Shown here one piece after another: positions 24,154 through 32,167 of a DNA stretch of 37,436 nucleotides; position 1 is the first letter of the stretch; the number at the start of each line of letters is the position of its first letter. A model generated the notes under the pieces. It was not told the DNA's origin, searched no databases, and was given only the letters and a program-made list of their open reading frames with translations. Origin of the DNA: Bacillota bacterium (GTDB taxonomy: Bacteria > Bacillota > Clostridia > Lachnospirales > Lachnospiraceae); NCBI GenBank assembly GCA_023436065.1, contig JAEZKU010000060.1:1-37436 (forward strand), in the 5' to 3' direction. The position numbers and the translations under genes were made by a program.

Positions 24154-25002
24154 TCATCCTCGAAAGAGGCGCAAGATCTCATTCTTTGCTTCTGCAACCG
24201 TTGTCACATCTGTATTTACCGGATAGCCCTTCTCCTTCAGCGCATTCATCACATAAGTAACCTGCGGAGCGGCCAGATGCATCTGCTCCAGCTCCTTATA
24301 ATGAGCGAAGACCTCCTTCGTGGAATGCTGCAATACCAGCTGACCCTTGTTCATGACAAAAAGTCTGTCGGCATAATTTGCCACATCCTCCATACTATGG
24401 GTTACCAGGACGATGGTAATGCCGCTCTCCTCATGAAGCTTCTCTATCTGCTCCAGGATATCGTCCCTTCCTCTCGGATCCAGGCCAGCGGTCGGTTCAT
24501 CCAGAATCAGTACCTCCGGTTTCATGGCAAGTACCCCTGCGATGGCAACCCTTCTCTTCTGTCCTCCGGACAGTTCAAAAGGCGATGCATCCAACAAGTC
24601 CTCCCCGATGCCTACCATCTTGAGTGCCTCATAGGAACGCAGCTCACAAGTCAGCTTATCCAGCCCGAGGTTCGTCGGTCCGAACATGACATCCTTAAAG
24701 ACTGTGGTCTCGAAGAGCTGATGCTCCGGGTATTGGAACACCAGACCCACCTTACTACGCAGCTCACGAAGTTTATATGCCGGGTCATAGATATCCTGCC
24801 CGTTATAATAGATCTGTCCGCCGGTTGCCTTCACCAGACCGTTCATATGCTGGATCAGCGTGGATTTTCCCGAGCCTGTGTGACCGATCAGGCCGATGAA
24901 TTCACCCTTTTCGATCGAGAAGCTGACATCCTTCAGAGCATGTCTGGAAAATGCGGTTCCGCCATTATAGATATAATTAACCTTATCAAATACTATCTGC
25001 AA
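24154..25002 (-). CDS. ecfA2: ECF transporter ATP-binding subunit EcfA2
   Basis: ABC ATPase of 282 residues. Walker A is GHTGSGKST, the Q-loop lies in LVFQYPEHQLFE, the signature is LSGGQKRRVAIAG, Walker B is VLILDEPTAGLDP and the switch histidine is in VTHSMED. The TTG at 25002 is favoured because AGGTG sits six bases upstream; a GTG at 25011 overlaps that same site, so the true start may be either. It lies 48 bases after ecfA1 and 19 bases before ecfT. It pairs with EcfA1 to drive vitamin uptake. Confidence 0.95.
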   Translation of the reverse strand: MQIVFDKVNYIYNGGTAFSRHALKDVSFSIEKGEFIGLIGHTGSGKSTLIQHMNGLVKATGGQIYYNGQDIYDPAYKLRELRSKVGLVFQYPEHQLFETTVFKDVMFGPTNLGLDKLTCELRSYEALKMVGIGEDLLDASPFELSGGQKRRVAIAGVLAMKPEVLILDEPTAGLDPRGRDDILEQIEKLHEESGITIVLVTHSMEDVANYADRLFVMNKGQLVLQHSTKEVFAHYKELEQMHLAAPQVTYVMNALKEKGYPVNTDVTTVAEAKNEILRLFRG

Positions 25003-25050
25003 TATATTCACCTACTTATCTATCAACCTAATACTCTGTCCTCATCGCGC

Positions 25051-25908
25051 CTAAGACCTTTTAAGGGCTGCCAGAGCTTCCATCAGTTCCTCCACAGTCA
25101 GAATTCCGGGCGGCAGTTCCAGCCCTTCTTTGCTCAGTTCATAGGCAAGCTCTGTTACCTGCGGTACATCCATACGATACTTTTTGATCTCCTCCACTCT
25201 GGAGAAAATCTCTCTGGGTGTTCCCTGCATGACCAGACGACCATGCTCCATCACAAAGACTTTATCTGCATAGGTAACCTCGTCCATATGATGAGTGATT
25301 AAGATTACCGTAACGTTTTCCTTCCTGTTCAATTCCCTGATTGTAGCGATTACTTCTTTACGACCATTCGGGTCCAGCATCGCCGTCGGTTCATCAAGTA
25401 CGATACACTGTGGCTTCATCGCCATAATTCCTGCGATTGCCACTCTCTGCTTCTGTCCTCCGGACAGCTTGTTCGGTGAGGAATTACGGAATTCTAACAT
25501 CCCGACTGCTGCCAGGCTCTGTTCTACCCGCTGCCAGATCTCCTCAGTCGGAATACCCAGATTCTCGGGTCCAAAGCCCACATCCTCTTCCACGACGTTG
25601 GCAATGATCTGATTATCAGGATTCTGGAATACCATACCTGCGGTCTGTCTAACCTCCCACAGGTTCTGCTCCTCCGAGGTATTTAGTCCGTTCACCCACA
25701 CACTGCCCTCAGTCGGATAGAGAATCGCATTGATATGCTTGGCAAGGGTTGATTTTCCGGAACCATTCGCTCCGAGAACTGCTATAAAATCTCCCTTGTT
25801 CACCTCCAGGCTGACCTGATCAATCGCCTTATTGATCGACTCAACATTGCCGTCTTCATCACGTCTGATATATTCAAATGATAAATCCTTTACCTTAACC
25901 ATTTCCAT
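25051..25908 (-). CDS. ecfA1: ECF transporter ATP-binding subunit EcfA1
   Basis: ABC ATPase of 285 residues. Walker A is GANGSGKST, the Q-loop lies in MVFQNPDNQI, the signature is LSGGQKQRVAIAG, Walker B is CIVLDEPTAMLDP, and the switch histidine is in LITHHMDE. The ATG at 25908 is chosen over one at 25947 because GAGAGG lies seven bases upstream. In related genomes rplQ directly precedes this gene. Here rplQ is 10 kb away and has its own terminator, so ecfA1 must be transcribed from a promoter in the 296-base gap upstream; I see no strong consensus there. Confidence 0.96.
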   Translation of the reverse strand: MEMVKVKDLSFEYIRRDEDGNVESINKAIDQVSLEVNKGDFIAVLGANGSGKSTLAKHINAILYPTEGSVWVNGLNTSEEQNLWEVRQTAGMVFQNPDNQIIANVVEEDVGFGPENLGIPTEEIWQRVEQSLAAVGMLEFRNSSPNKLSGGQKQRVAIAGIMAMKPQCIVLDEPTAMLDPNGRKEVIATIRELNRKENVTVILITHHMDEVTYADKVFVMEHGRLVMQGTPREIFSRVEEIKKYRMDVPQVTELAYELSKEGLELPPGILTVEELMEALAALKRS

Positions 25909-26049
25909 TATGAGGCCTCTCTTCACATCATTTACTATGTGTCTCATTGTTGCATATTTATATCATAAATGCAATATTTTTCATCCAAACCTTTATTTGA
26001 CGGTAATCATTATAACTCATTCATCATAAAAACAAAATACAAATTTTAC

Positions 26050-26104
26050 ATCTGACCCGGATTATGCTGTATCAGGCCCCTATCTTGGTCAGATCAGGGC
26101 TTTT
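26050..26104 (+). promoter_or_regulatory. Candidate attenuator with two competing hairpins before the right cluster
   Basis: In the gap between ecfA1 and the aldolase gene, ATCTGACC (26050-26057) can pair perfectly with GGTCAGAT (26087-26094). The second arm overlaps another stem, 26074-26085 with 26091-26102 (AGGCCC..ATCT with AGAT..GGGCTT, small internal loop), which is followed by TTTT. The two structures exclude each other, as in terminator/antiterminator switches. The T run is short and I see no clear promoter upstream (TTGACG at about 25999-26004 lacks a good -10), so this is only a suggestion. The rest of the gap (25909-26204) shows no gene. Confidence 0.3.
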
Positions 26105-26204
26105 ACTGTGTCAAATCTGCCTGTTGCTGAATATATTGTAGCTGAGGTTACTTTTGTTTGCCTGCTTCAGCTGCGAGAAGCTGTAGCCCCGGGGAGAAGG
26201 ATCC

Positions 26205-27044
26205 ATGGCGCTTATATTAATGTACATCACCAATCACCCTATTGTCGCACAGATTGCACAAAGCCATGGTGTGGACAGGATTTGGATCGACCTTGAAACG
26301 CTTGGCAAGGAGGAACGGCAGAAGAATCTCAATACCGTCAAATCACATCACACCACTGATGATATCAGAAAAATAGCCCCTTTACTGGATACCTCAGAGC
26401 TGCTTGTCCGTATCAACCCCTGGAATACCCACTCCGAGGAGGAGCTGGAACAGGTAATTGATGCCGGTGCGAATCGGATCATGCTTCCCATGTGGAGGAC
26501 TGCCCGGGAGGTCAGCAATTTTCTGAAGGCGGTCGCCGGACGCACTAAAGTATCCTTGCTTCTTGAGACACGGGAAGCCGAAGCTTGCCTTGACGAGGTA
26601 TTGGAGCTTCCAGGAATTGATGAGATACATATCGGTCTCAACGACCTTCATCTCAGCTACGGATTAACCTTTATGTTCGAGCTGCTTGCAAATGGTACGG
26701 TTGAAGCCATCTGCAAGAAAATCCGAGACAAGGGGATTCCATACGGCTTTGGCGGTATTGCCAGAATCGGTGAGGGCATGCTCCCTGCGGAGAAAATCGT
26801 CATGGAACACTATCGGCTTGGTTCCACCCGCACCATTCTTTCCAGAAGCTTCTGCAATACCGAGGAAATCTCCGATGTGAAGCAGATTGAACAGCTCTTT
26901 GCACATAACATGAAAAAGCTTCGAGAAGCGGAAGCCAAGGCACAGGCAGCAAGCCGGACTGATTATCAGAATAACCGGCTTGAGGTAATGATCTGTGTGA
27001 ATACAATCGTGACAGCAATCAGGGAGAGGAGAAAAGATGGATAG
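26205..27044 (+). CDS. HpcH/HpaI-family aldolase-like protein
   Basis: A 279-residue TIM-barrel protein of the HpcH/HpaI aldolase/citrate lyase superfamily. By comparison with class II pyruvate aldolases, the carboxylate-binding Arg (LLVRINPW, residue 69) and the metal ligands Glu (LLETREA, 121) and Asp (GLNDLHLS, 147) are present. The general-base His that normally follows the Glu of the D-x-E-H motif is Thr here (WIDLETLG, residue 32). It may therefore use another base or catalyse a related lyase step. The C-terminal 45 residues are helical. GGAGAAGG before the ATG fixes the start. It is the first gene of the right cluster and overlaps the decarboxylase gene by 8 bases. Confidence 0.82.
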   Translation: MALILMYITNHPIVAQIAQSHGVDRIWIDLETLGKEERQKNLNTVKSHHTTDDIRKIAPLLDTSELLVRINPWNTHSEEELEQVIDAGANRIMLPMWRTAREVSNFLKAVAGRTKVSLLLETREAEACLDEVLELPGIDEIHIGLNDLHLSYGLTFMFELLANGTVEAICKKIRDKGIPYGFGGIARIGEGMLPAEKIVMEHYRLGSTRTILSRSFCNTEEISDVKQIEQLFAHNMKKLREAEAKAQAASRTDYQNNRLEVMICVNTIVTAIRERRKDG

Positions 27045-28245
27045 TGTGTTATTAGAGCAAATTGCAGCCAGGAATGGGGATGCTTTTTATCTTCTTGATT
27101 CTTTGCAGTTTCAGAAGAATTATCTGGAGCTGAAAGCGGCATTCACTACCATCTATCCTAATTTTCATATTGCTTATTCCTATAAGACCAATTATATCCC
27201 TAAGCTGTGCCGTATAATCAATGAGCTGGGCGGTTATGCGGAGGTCGTCTCTGATCTGGAGCTGGAGCTTGCGCTTCGAAGCAATGTCAGGCCCGAAAGA
27301 ATTATCTGGAACGGACCTTACAAGAATGCAGGTGCACTTGAGCAGCTCCTGATATCGGGCGGTACTGTTCACCTGGATTCCGCTTATGAGACAGAGCTTC
27401 TGCGGTCGATTGCCGGGAAGTACCCCAAGCATACGCTGAGGGTCGGTCTTCGGTGTAATTTTGATATCTCGGACGGAGTTGTCTCGAGGTTTGGTTTTGA
27501 TACAGAAGGGGAGGATTTTTGGGCAGCTCTTAAGCTGATCGGGCAATATCCGAATCTGCATCTTGTCGGTCTGCAGTGCCACTTTGCCACCAGAAGCCTT
27601 GCTACCTGGCGTATCCGGGCAGAAGGAATGCTCGCCTTAACAGAACGGCTCAGTATCATGCCGGAATACATTGATCTCGGTGGTGGTCTGTTCGGTAAGA
27701 TGCCGACTTCTCTGAAGGAGCAGTTCGATACCTGTGTTCCGACTTATGCGGAGTATGCCGAAGCAATTGCACCAATCTTTGCGAAGCATTATTCTAATGT
27801 GAACAATCCACCGAAGCTTCTTCTAGAACCCGGCAGTGCCCTGGTGGGAGACTGCATGAAATTTGTCTGTAAAGTGATCAACATTAAGACTGTTCGCGGG
27901 AAGTCGATCGCTACCCTCCTCGGCAGTATCTATAATATCAATCCTACATTAAATAAGAAGAATCCACCCATTGAGATCTATGCAACCGGTAAAGAGCAGA
28001 AGGAATATCATGACTTGGATTTTGGCGGTTTCACCTGCATCGAGTCTGATTATCTCTACAGACATTATGACGGCAAGCTGGCAGTAGGTGACCTGGTCGT
28101 CTTTGAGAATGCCGGTTCTTATTCCATTGTCTTAAAGCCACCCTTTATCCTTCCCAACTTTCCGGTGCTGGAAATCAGCGGTGATCAGGTCGAGCTCATC
28201 AAGCGCGGAGAGAATTTCGACGACCTGTTTCATACGTATTATTAG
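27037..28245 (+). CDS. PLP-dependent group IV decarboxylase (LysA/ornithine decarboxylase-like)
   Basis: A 402-residue alanine-racemase-fold decarboxylase. The Schiff-base Lys is in AYSYKTNY (residue 50), the cofactor phosphate site in IDLGGGLFG (212-220) and LEPGSALVG (263-271), and the substrate-site cysteine in FTCIESDYL (334). In diaminopimelate decarboxylases the second site normally reads E-P-G-R; Ser in place of Arg suggests a different substrate. AGGAGA precedes the ATG, which lies inside the end of the aldolase gene, so the two are probably translated together. It would decarboxylate an amino acid to an amine, perhaps one derived from the aldolase and aminotransferase encoded in the same operon. 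The substrate is unknown. Confidence 0.88.
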   Translation: MDSVLLEQIAARNGDAFYLLDSLQFQKNYLELKAAFTTIYPNFHIAYSYKTNYIPKLCRIINELGGYAEVVSDLELELALRSNVRPERIIWNGPYKNAGALEQLLISGGTVHLDSAYETELLRSIAGKYPKHTLRVGLRCNFDISDGVVSRFGFDTEGEDFWAALKLIGQYPNLHLVGLQCHFATRSLATWRIRAEGMLALTERLSIMPEYIDLGGGLFGKMPTSLKEQFDTCVPTYAEYAEAIAPIFAKHYSNVNNPPKLLLEPGSALVGDCMKFVCKVINIKTVRGKSIATLLGSIYNINPTLNKKNPPIEIYATGKEQKEYHDLDFGGFTCIESDYLYRHYDGKLAVGDLVVFENAGSYSIVLKPPFILPNFPVLEISGDQVELIKRGENFDDLFHTYY

Positions 28246-28287
28246 CCTTCCTTCCTACTTCTTTGGTTTATAGATTGGAGAGCTATC

Positions 28288-28995
28288 ATGATTATGTTTT
28301 ATTTATTTTTAAAGAGAGCCTTCGATATCGCAGCCGGTCTGCTTGCAATCATCCTGCTGCTTCCGCTGTGGATTATCGTGGCTGTCGCAATTAAGTGTGA
28401 TTCTAAGGGTCCTGTCTTCTTCTGCCAGGAAAGGCTCACCAAGGGTGGCAGATGCTTTAAAATGTATAAGTTTCGCTCCATGGTGGTGAATGCCGAGCAA
28501 ATGGGTGCCGGACTGTTCAATTATGCCAATGACCCGCGTGTCACAAGGCTTGGGCGGTTCCTAAGAAACTCCAGCATTGATGAGCTGCCGCAGCTCATCA
28601 ATGTCATCAAGGGCGATCTTTCGGTGGTTGGCCCACGACCTCCGGTCGCCTATGAGCTGGGGGACTATAAAACACTGAATAAAAGGTATAAGAAACGCTT
28701 CTCCATGCGTGGTGGTATCACGGGGCTGGCGCAGGTCAAAGGACGCAATGATATATCCTGGGAGGAGAAGGTGACCTATGACAATCAGTATATCAACCTA
28801 TTCAAGAAGTATGGTATCTGGCTTGATCTGTGGATCATCTTACGCACAGTGGCTAAGGTGCTGAAAAGTGCAGATATCTGTGAAGCTAAGGCCGATGACT
28901 CACTGAGCGATACCGAAGCCGCAAAGCTTGCTGAGGAGGAAATTATCCGAAGGGCACATACGCCAAACAAAAAGCGATGCTGTAATGGGAGTTGA
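28288..28995 (+). CDS. Undecaprenyl-phosphate phosphosugar transferase (initiating enzyme)
   Basis: A 235-residue monotopic phosphoglycosyl transferase of the PglC/EpsL type. One N-terminal re-entrant hydrophobic segment (about residues 8-29) is followed by FCQERLTKGGRCFKMYKFRS, the catalytic Asp-Glu in SSIDELPQL (about 109-110), and DLSVVGPRPPV. It starts assembly of the right-cluster repeat unit by placing a sugar phosphate on undecaprenyl phosphate. About 35 charged residues extend past the usual end and finish in KKRCCNGS. GGAGAG precedes the ATG. The left cluster has its own enzyme of this type, so two glycans are started independently. Confidence 0.92.
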   Translation: MIMFYLFLKRAFDIAAGLLAIILLLPLWIIVAVAIKCDSKGPVFFCQERLTKGGRCFKMYKFRSMVVNAEQMGAGLFNYANDPRVTRLGRFLRNSSIDELPQLINVIKGDLSVVGPRPPVAYELGDYKTLNKRYKKRFSMRGGITGLAQVKGRNDISWEEKVTYDNQYINLFKKYGIWLDLWIILRTVAKVLKSADICEAKADDSLSDTEAAKLAEEEIIRRAHTPNKKRCCNGS

Positions 28996-28999
28996 GAAA

Positions 29000-30805
29000 A
29001 TGAAAGAGGTTCCTGTGAATAGATATCCCAAGGCGAATGCTAATCGGTATATATGGCTTGATGGAAAGCTTGTTCGTGTAAAGAATGCGAAAATTAATGT
29101 TCTCTCTCCTACGTCGCAGTATGGTCTGAATGTATTTGAGGGCATCCGCTGCTATTGGAGTGAAGAGAATAAACAGCTTTTTGCCTTCCGCCTGGAGGAC
29201 CACTTAATCAGATTAAAGCAGTCGCAGAAGCTTCTGCTGATGGAGGATAAGTATTCAATCGACGAATTAAAGGAGGCGTTCCTGACTGTTGTCAAAGCCA
29301 ACGAGTATCATGAGGATATTGCTGTCAGACAGACGCTTTTCATGGATGGGCCCGGTTCCTGGTACTCAGCTTCACCGGTGAGTATGTTTATCTCTCCCAT
29401 CCCAAAGTCCAAGACCAACCCGGAGTATCAGAAGAAGGGGCTGCATTGTTGTATCAGCTCCTGGCAGCGGATCCATGATAATTCGATATCTCCGCGCATC
29501 AAGTGTGGTGCGAATTACATCAACAGCCGTATGGCACAGCTTGAGGCTCTGAGAAACGGCTATGATACCGCAATTTTCTTAAATAAGGACGGCAATGTAT
29601 CAGAAGGACCCGGATCCTGTCTGTTTATGGTGAAAGCCGGTACGCTGATCACTCCTTTGCTGACGGACAGTGTACTGGAAAGCATCACAAGAGATACCAT
29701 TATCCGGATCGCCCGTGATATGCTCCATATTCCTGTAGTTGAGCGAAGTATTGACAGAACCGAGCTTTATACCTGTGAGGAGGCATTTCTGTGTGGCTCT
29801 GCAATGGAGCTCACTCCAATCCTCTCAGTGGATCAGTACAGGATAGGAAACGGTACGGAAGGTGCCTTGACCCAGGCGATCCATCGGACCTATCTCGATA
29901 TCGTAACCAATGCTGTCCCCGATCCGTACCATTGGCTCTGCGGTGTTTATGAACGAGATCATATGGACTTCTCCGTTCTGCTACCGGTCTGTGGGAGGGA
30001 TCATCCGGAGCACTTCAAAAAAGCACTGGAAAGCGTATCACTCCGCCAGAAACTGAAGCCGAACCAGATCGTCATCGTAGAGGACGGTCCCGTTACGGAA
30101 CGGATCGATCAGATCATAAGCAATCTGCAAAGCCAGCTCCCTGAGATCACCTTTACCATGATCTCAAAGCCCAGGAGCGCCGGGCTTGCCGCTGCCTTAA
30201 ATTCCGGGCTGAAGGCCTGTAAGTATGAATGGATTGCACGAATGGATTCGGATGATATATCCTTACCGGATCGGTTCCAAAAGCAAATCAATTATCTGAA
30301 GGCCCATCCGGACATCGATGTCCTCGGCGGAACGATTGCCGAATTTCAGCACGTTCCGGGTGATATCCACTCCTATCGTCCTGTCTGTCTGAAGCACAAA
30401 GAAATCGCAGCTATGGCGAAGCGTCGTTCTCCGATGAATCATGTATCCGTCATGTATTCCAGAATAGCCGTCGAGAAAGCCGGAGGCTATTCTACGAAGT
30501 ATGGAAAGCTTGAGGATTATAAGCTATGGGTCGACCTGATGATGGACGGTGCCAGGTTCGCAAATCTGAAGGATATCTTGGTATACGTCCGTACCGGCAA
30601 CGGCTTCATGAAGCGCAGAAGCAATTGCCGTGAGATCCTCGATTGGGACAGATTACAGCTGCATTTGTTTAAGAACAGGTTAATTGACAAGAAACAGGCT
30701 ATCCAAAATCGTTTTTACATCAGAGCCTTTATACTCCTGCCGGGATGGATGAAGCGCATCGTATATCAGTCATTATTAAGGAAGAGGAGCCATGAAGCAT
30801 TATAA
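29000..30805 (+). CDS. Fusion: branched-chain-type (class IV) aminotransferase plus GT2 glycosyltransferase
   Basis: A 601-residue two-enzyme protein. Residues 1-317 are a complete IlvE-like fold type IV aminotransferase: YGLNVFEGIRCY, the Schiff-base Lys in RIKCGANYINSR (about 168), SEGPGSCLF (201-209), TRDTIIRIA and GSAMELTPI. From about 322 a GT2 domain begins (FSVLLPVCGRDHPEHFKKAL), with VEDG (360-363) and IARMDSDDISLPDRF (412-426). The ATG at 29000 is preferred because GGGAG lies eight bases upstream; an ATG at 28985 has no site and overlaps the previous gene. No stop or frameshift lies between the domains. I know of no standard enzyme with this pairing; the aminotransferase may make a precursor of the operon's glycan substituent. 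Confidence 0.9.
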   Translation: MKEVPVNRYPKANANRYIWLDGKLVRVKNAKINVLSPTSQYGLNVFEGIRCYWSEENKQLFAFRLEDHLIRLKQSQKLLLMEDKYSIDELKEAFLTVVKANEYHEDIAVRQTLFMDGPGSWYSASPVSMFISPIPKSKTNPEYQKKGLHCCISSWQRIHDNSISPRIKCGANYINSRMAQLEALRNGYDTAIFLNKDGNVSEGPGSCLFMVKAGTLITPLLTDSVLESITRDTIIRIARDMLHIPVVERSIDRTELYTCEEAFLCGSAMELTPILSVDQYRIGNGTEGALTQAIHRTYLDIVTNAVPDPYHWLCGVYERDHMDFSVLLPVCGRDHPEHFKKALESVSLRQKLKPNQIVIVEDGPVTERIDQIISNLQSQLPEITFTMISKPRSAGLAAALNSGLKACKYEWIARMDSDDISLPDRFQKQINYLKAHPDIDVLGGTIAEFQHVPGDIHSYRPVCLKHKEIAAMAKRRSPMNHVSVMYSRIAVEKAGGYSTKYGKLEDYKLWVDLMMDGARFANLKDILVYVRTGNGFMKRRSNCREILDWDRLQLHLFKNRLIDKKQAIQNRFYIRAFILLPGWMKRIVYQSLLRKRSHEAL

Positions 30806-31220
30806 TATCGGTTATACAACGGGAGTTTTTGATCTTTTTCATATTGGTCATCTGAATATATTGCGACAGGCCAGGGAGCACTGCGATTACCTGATCGTAG
30901 GAGTGACCTCGGACGAAATGTGCCATGTCAACAAGCATAAATATCCGGTCATTCCTTTATCAGAACGAATGGATATCGTCGGAGCAATCAGATACGTAGA
31001 CAAGGTAGTCGTCCAGAATGATATGGATAAGCTGAAGGCTGTCAAGGAATACGGAGCTGAGGTGGTATTTGTGGGAAGCGATTGGCAGAACACCCCCCAG
31101 TGGACCGAATATGAGAAGCAATTTGCCTCAGTTGGCTGCAGCGTCATATATCTTCCACACACTGATGGAACCAGCTCGACGCTGATCAAGAGTGTGATTG
31201 AAAAGTTAAGTATAGAATAA
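30792..31220 (+). CDS. TagD-like cytidylyltransferase
   Basis: A 142-residue nucleotidyltransferase like glycerol-3-phosphate cytidylyltransferase. The CTP-binding motif GVFDLFHIGHLNIL (residues 11-24, with the H-x-G-H signature at 17-20) and the second signature in HTDGTSSTLIKS (123-134, matching R-T-x-G-I-S-T) are present. It would form a CDP-alcohol such as CDP-glycerol or CDP-ethanolamine; the first His in place of the usual Arg of the second signature leaves the substrate uncertain. It overlaps the preceding fusion gene by 14 bases. With the LicD-type gene directly downstream it suggests transfer of a phospho-alcohol to the polysaccharide. Confidence 0.9.
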   Translation: MKHYNIGYTTGVFDLFHIGHLNILRQAREHCDYLIVGVTSDEMCHVNKHKYPVIPLSERMDIVGAIRYVDKVVVQNDMDKLKAVKEYGAEVVFVGSDWQNTPQWTEYEKQFASVGCSVIYLPHTDGTSSTLIKSVIEKLSIE

Positions 31221-31260
31221 CGATATAATATCAATGTCGAATGATTTAAATGGGGTGATT

Positions 31261-32139
31261 ATGCTGGAATATATTCGTGATAATCTGACTGATGAATACG
31301 GGATTCTACCCTTGCAGGACAGTATCTTAAGGATTGCCGTATATATCGATCAGCTGTGTCAGGCCAATCAGATCAACTACTGTCTGATGGGCGGATCTGC
31401 TCTCGGTGCCGTCCGGCACGGAGGCTTTATCCCCTGGGACGATGATCTGGATATCTTCATGAAGCCGGAGGATTTCGATAAATTCAGAAGGGTATTTGAA
31501 GAAACCGGAGATCATGAAACCTTCTATCTCCAACAGCTCTTCTACCGGGTTGGCATGGTTGCCTCCGCTAAGCTTCGCTTAAATGGTACCACCTATCTTG
31601 AGGAAGCGATTAAGGACTGGAAGATCCATCATGGGATATTTGTCGATATTTTCATCCTACATCCTTGTCCCAAGGGCCGTGTGAAGCAGTTCTGTCAATG
31701 CATGGCAGCAAAATATATCCTTGCCATGGGGCAAAGCTATAAGAATCATCGATACACAGGTATCAGGCGCTTTGTGACAGCAGTGCTTAGGCTACTGCCG
31801 AGGGAGTTCGGTGTATACAGGGCATTGAAGCTGGTCTATCGGTATGATCATAAGCCCACTCCTTACCTATGTCACTTTATGGGCAAAGCCTTTTTTAAAA
31901 GAGGGATTTACCCCTCAACCCTCTTCCGGGCTTATCAGCGCCATCCTTTTGAAAAGTCCGCTCTCATGCTCTCAGCTGATACACCTGCATATCTGAAGGA
32001 GCTTTTTGGTAATTATATGGTTCTACCCCCAAAATCTTCTATAAAACACGCACAGCACGCATGGTTATGGGATACCGAAAGAGATTATTCCTACTATGTG
32101 GGTGAGAACGATAAAAGTCAGGAGAAGGATCTGGTGTGA
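31261..32139 (+). CDS. LicD-family phosphotransferase
   Basis: A 292-residue LicD-type enzyme of the nucleotidyltransferase fold, a family that transfers phosphocholine or other phospho-alcohols from CDP donors to glycans. The hallmark is YCLMGGSALGAVRHGGFIPW followed by DDDLDIFM (about residues 42-69), including the metal-binding acidic residues. The ATG at 31261 has GGGGTG upstream; an earlier ATG at 31234 has none. It lies 40 bases after the cytidylyltransferase. No choline kinase or LicC-type choline enzyme is in the window, so the transferred group may not be choline. Confidence 0.9.
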   Translation: MLEYIRDNLTDEYGILPLQDSILRIAVYIDQLCQANQINYCLMGGSALGAVRHGGFIPWDDDLDIFMKPEDFDKFRRVFEETGDHETFYLQQLFYRVGMVASAKLRLNGTTYLEEAIKDWKIHHGIFVDIFILHPCPKGRVKQFCQCMAAKYILAMGQSYKNHRYTGIRRFVTAVLRLLPREFGVYRALKLVYRYDHKPTPYLCHFMGKAFFKRGIYPSTLFRAYQRHPFEKSALMLSADTPAYLKELFGNYMVLPPKSSIKHAQHAWLWDTERDYSYYVGENDKSQEKDLV

Positions 32140-32167
32140 ACTGCTTGGAATAGCCGGAGGTAGTACG

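Noticed and set aside
24277..25302. 341-codon plus-strand frame opposite ecfA2 and the start of the ecfA1-ecfA2 junction
   Set aside because: It is antisense to two certain ABC ATPase genes, and its long length reflects codon bias of the opposite strand.
26108..26296. Short plus-strand frame before the aldolase gene
   Set aside because: It overlaps the aldolase start in another frame, has no ribosome binding site and no recognisable sequence.
27052..27582. 176-codon minus-strand frame opposite the decarboxylase gene
   Set aside because: The plus-strand decarboxylase motifs are unambiguous; the minus frame lacks a binding site and recognisable domains.
26205..28245. Phosphonate (2-aminoethylphosphonate) pathway
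   Set aside because: The first gene matches HpcH/HpaI aldolases, not PEP mutase, and no thiamine-dependent phosphonopyruvate decarboxylase or class V transaminase is present.
30792..32139. Classical phosphocholine (lic) locus
   Set aside because: LicA kinase, LicB transporter and LicC-type choline enzymes are absent from the window; only a LicD-type transferase and a TagD-like enzyme are seen.
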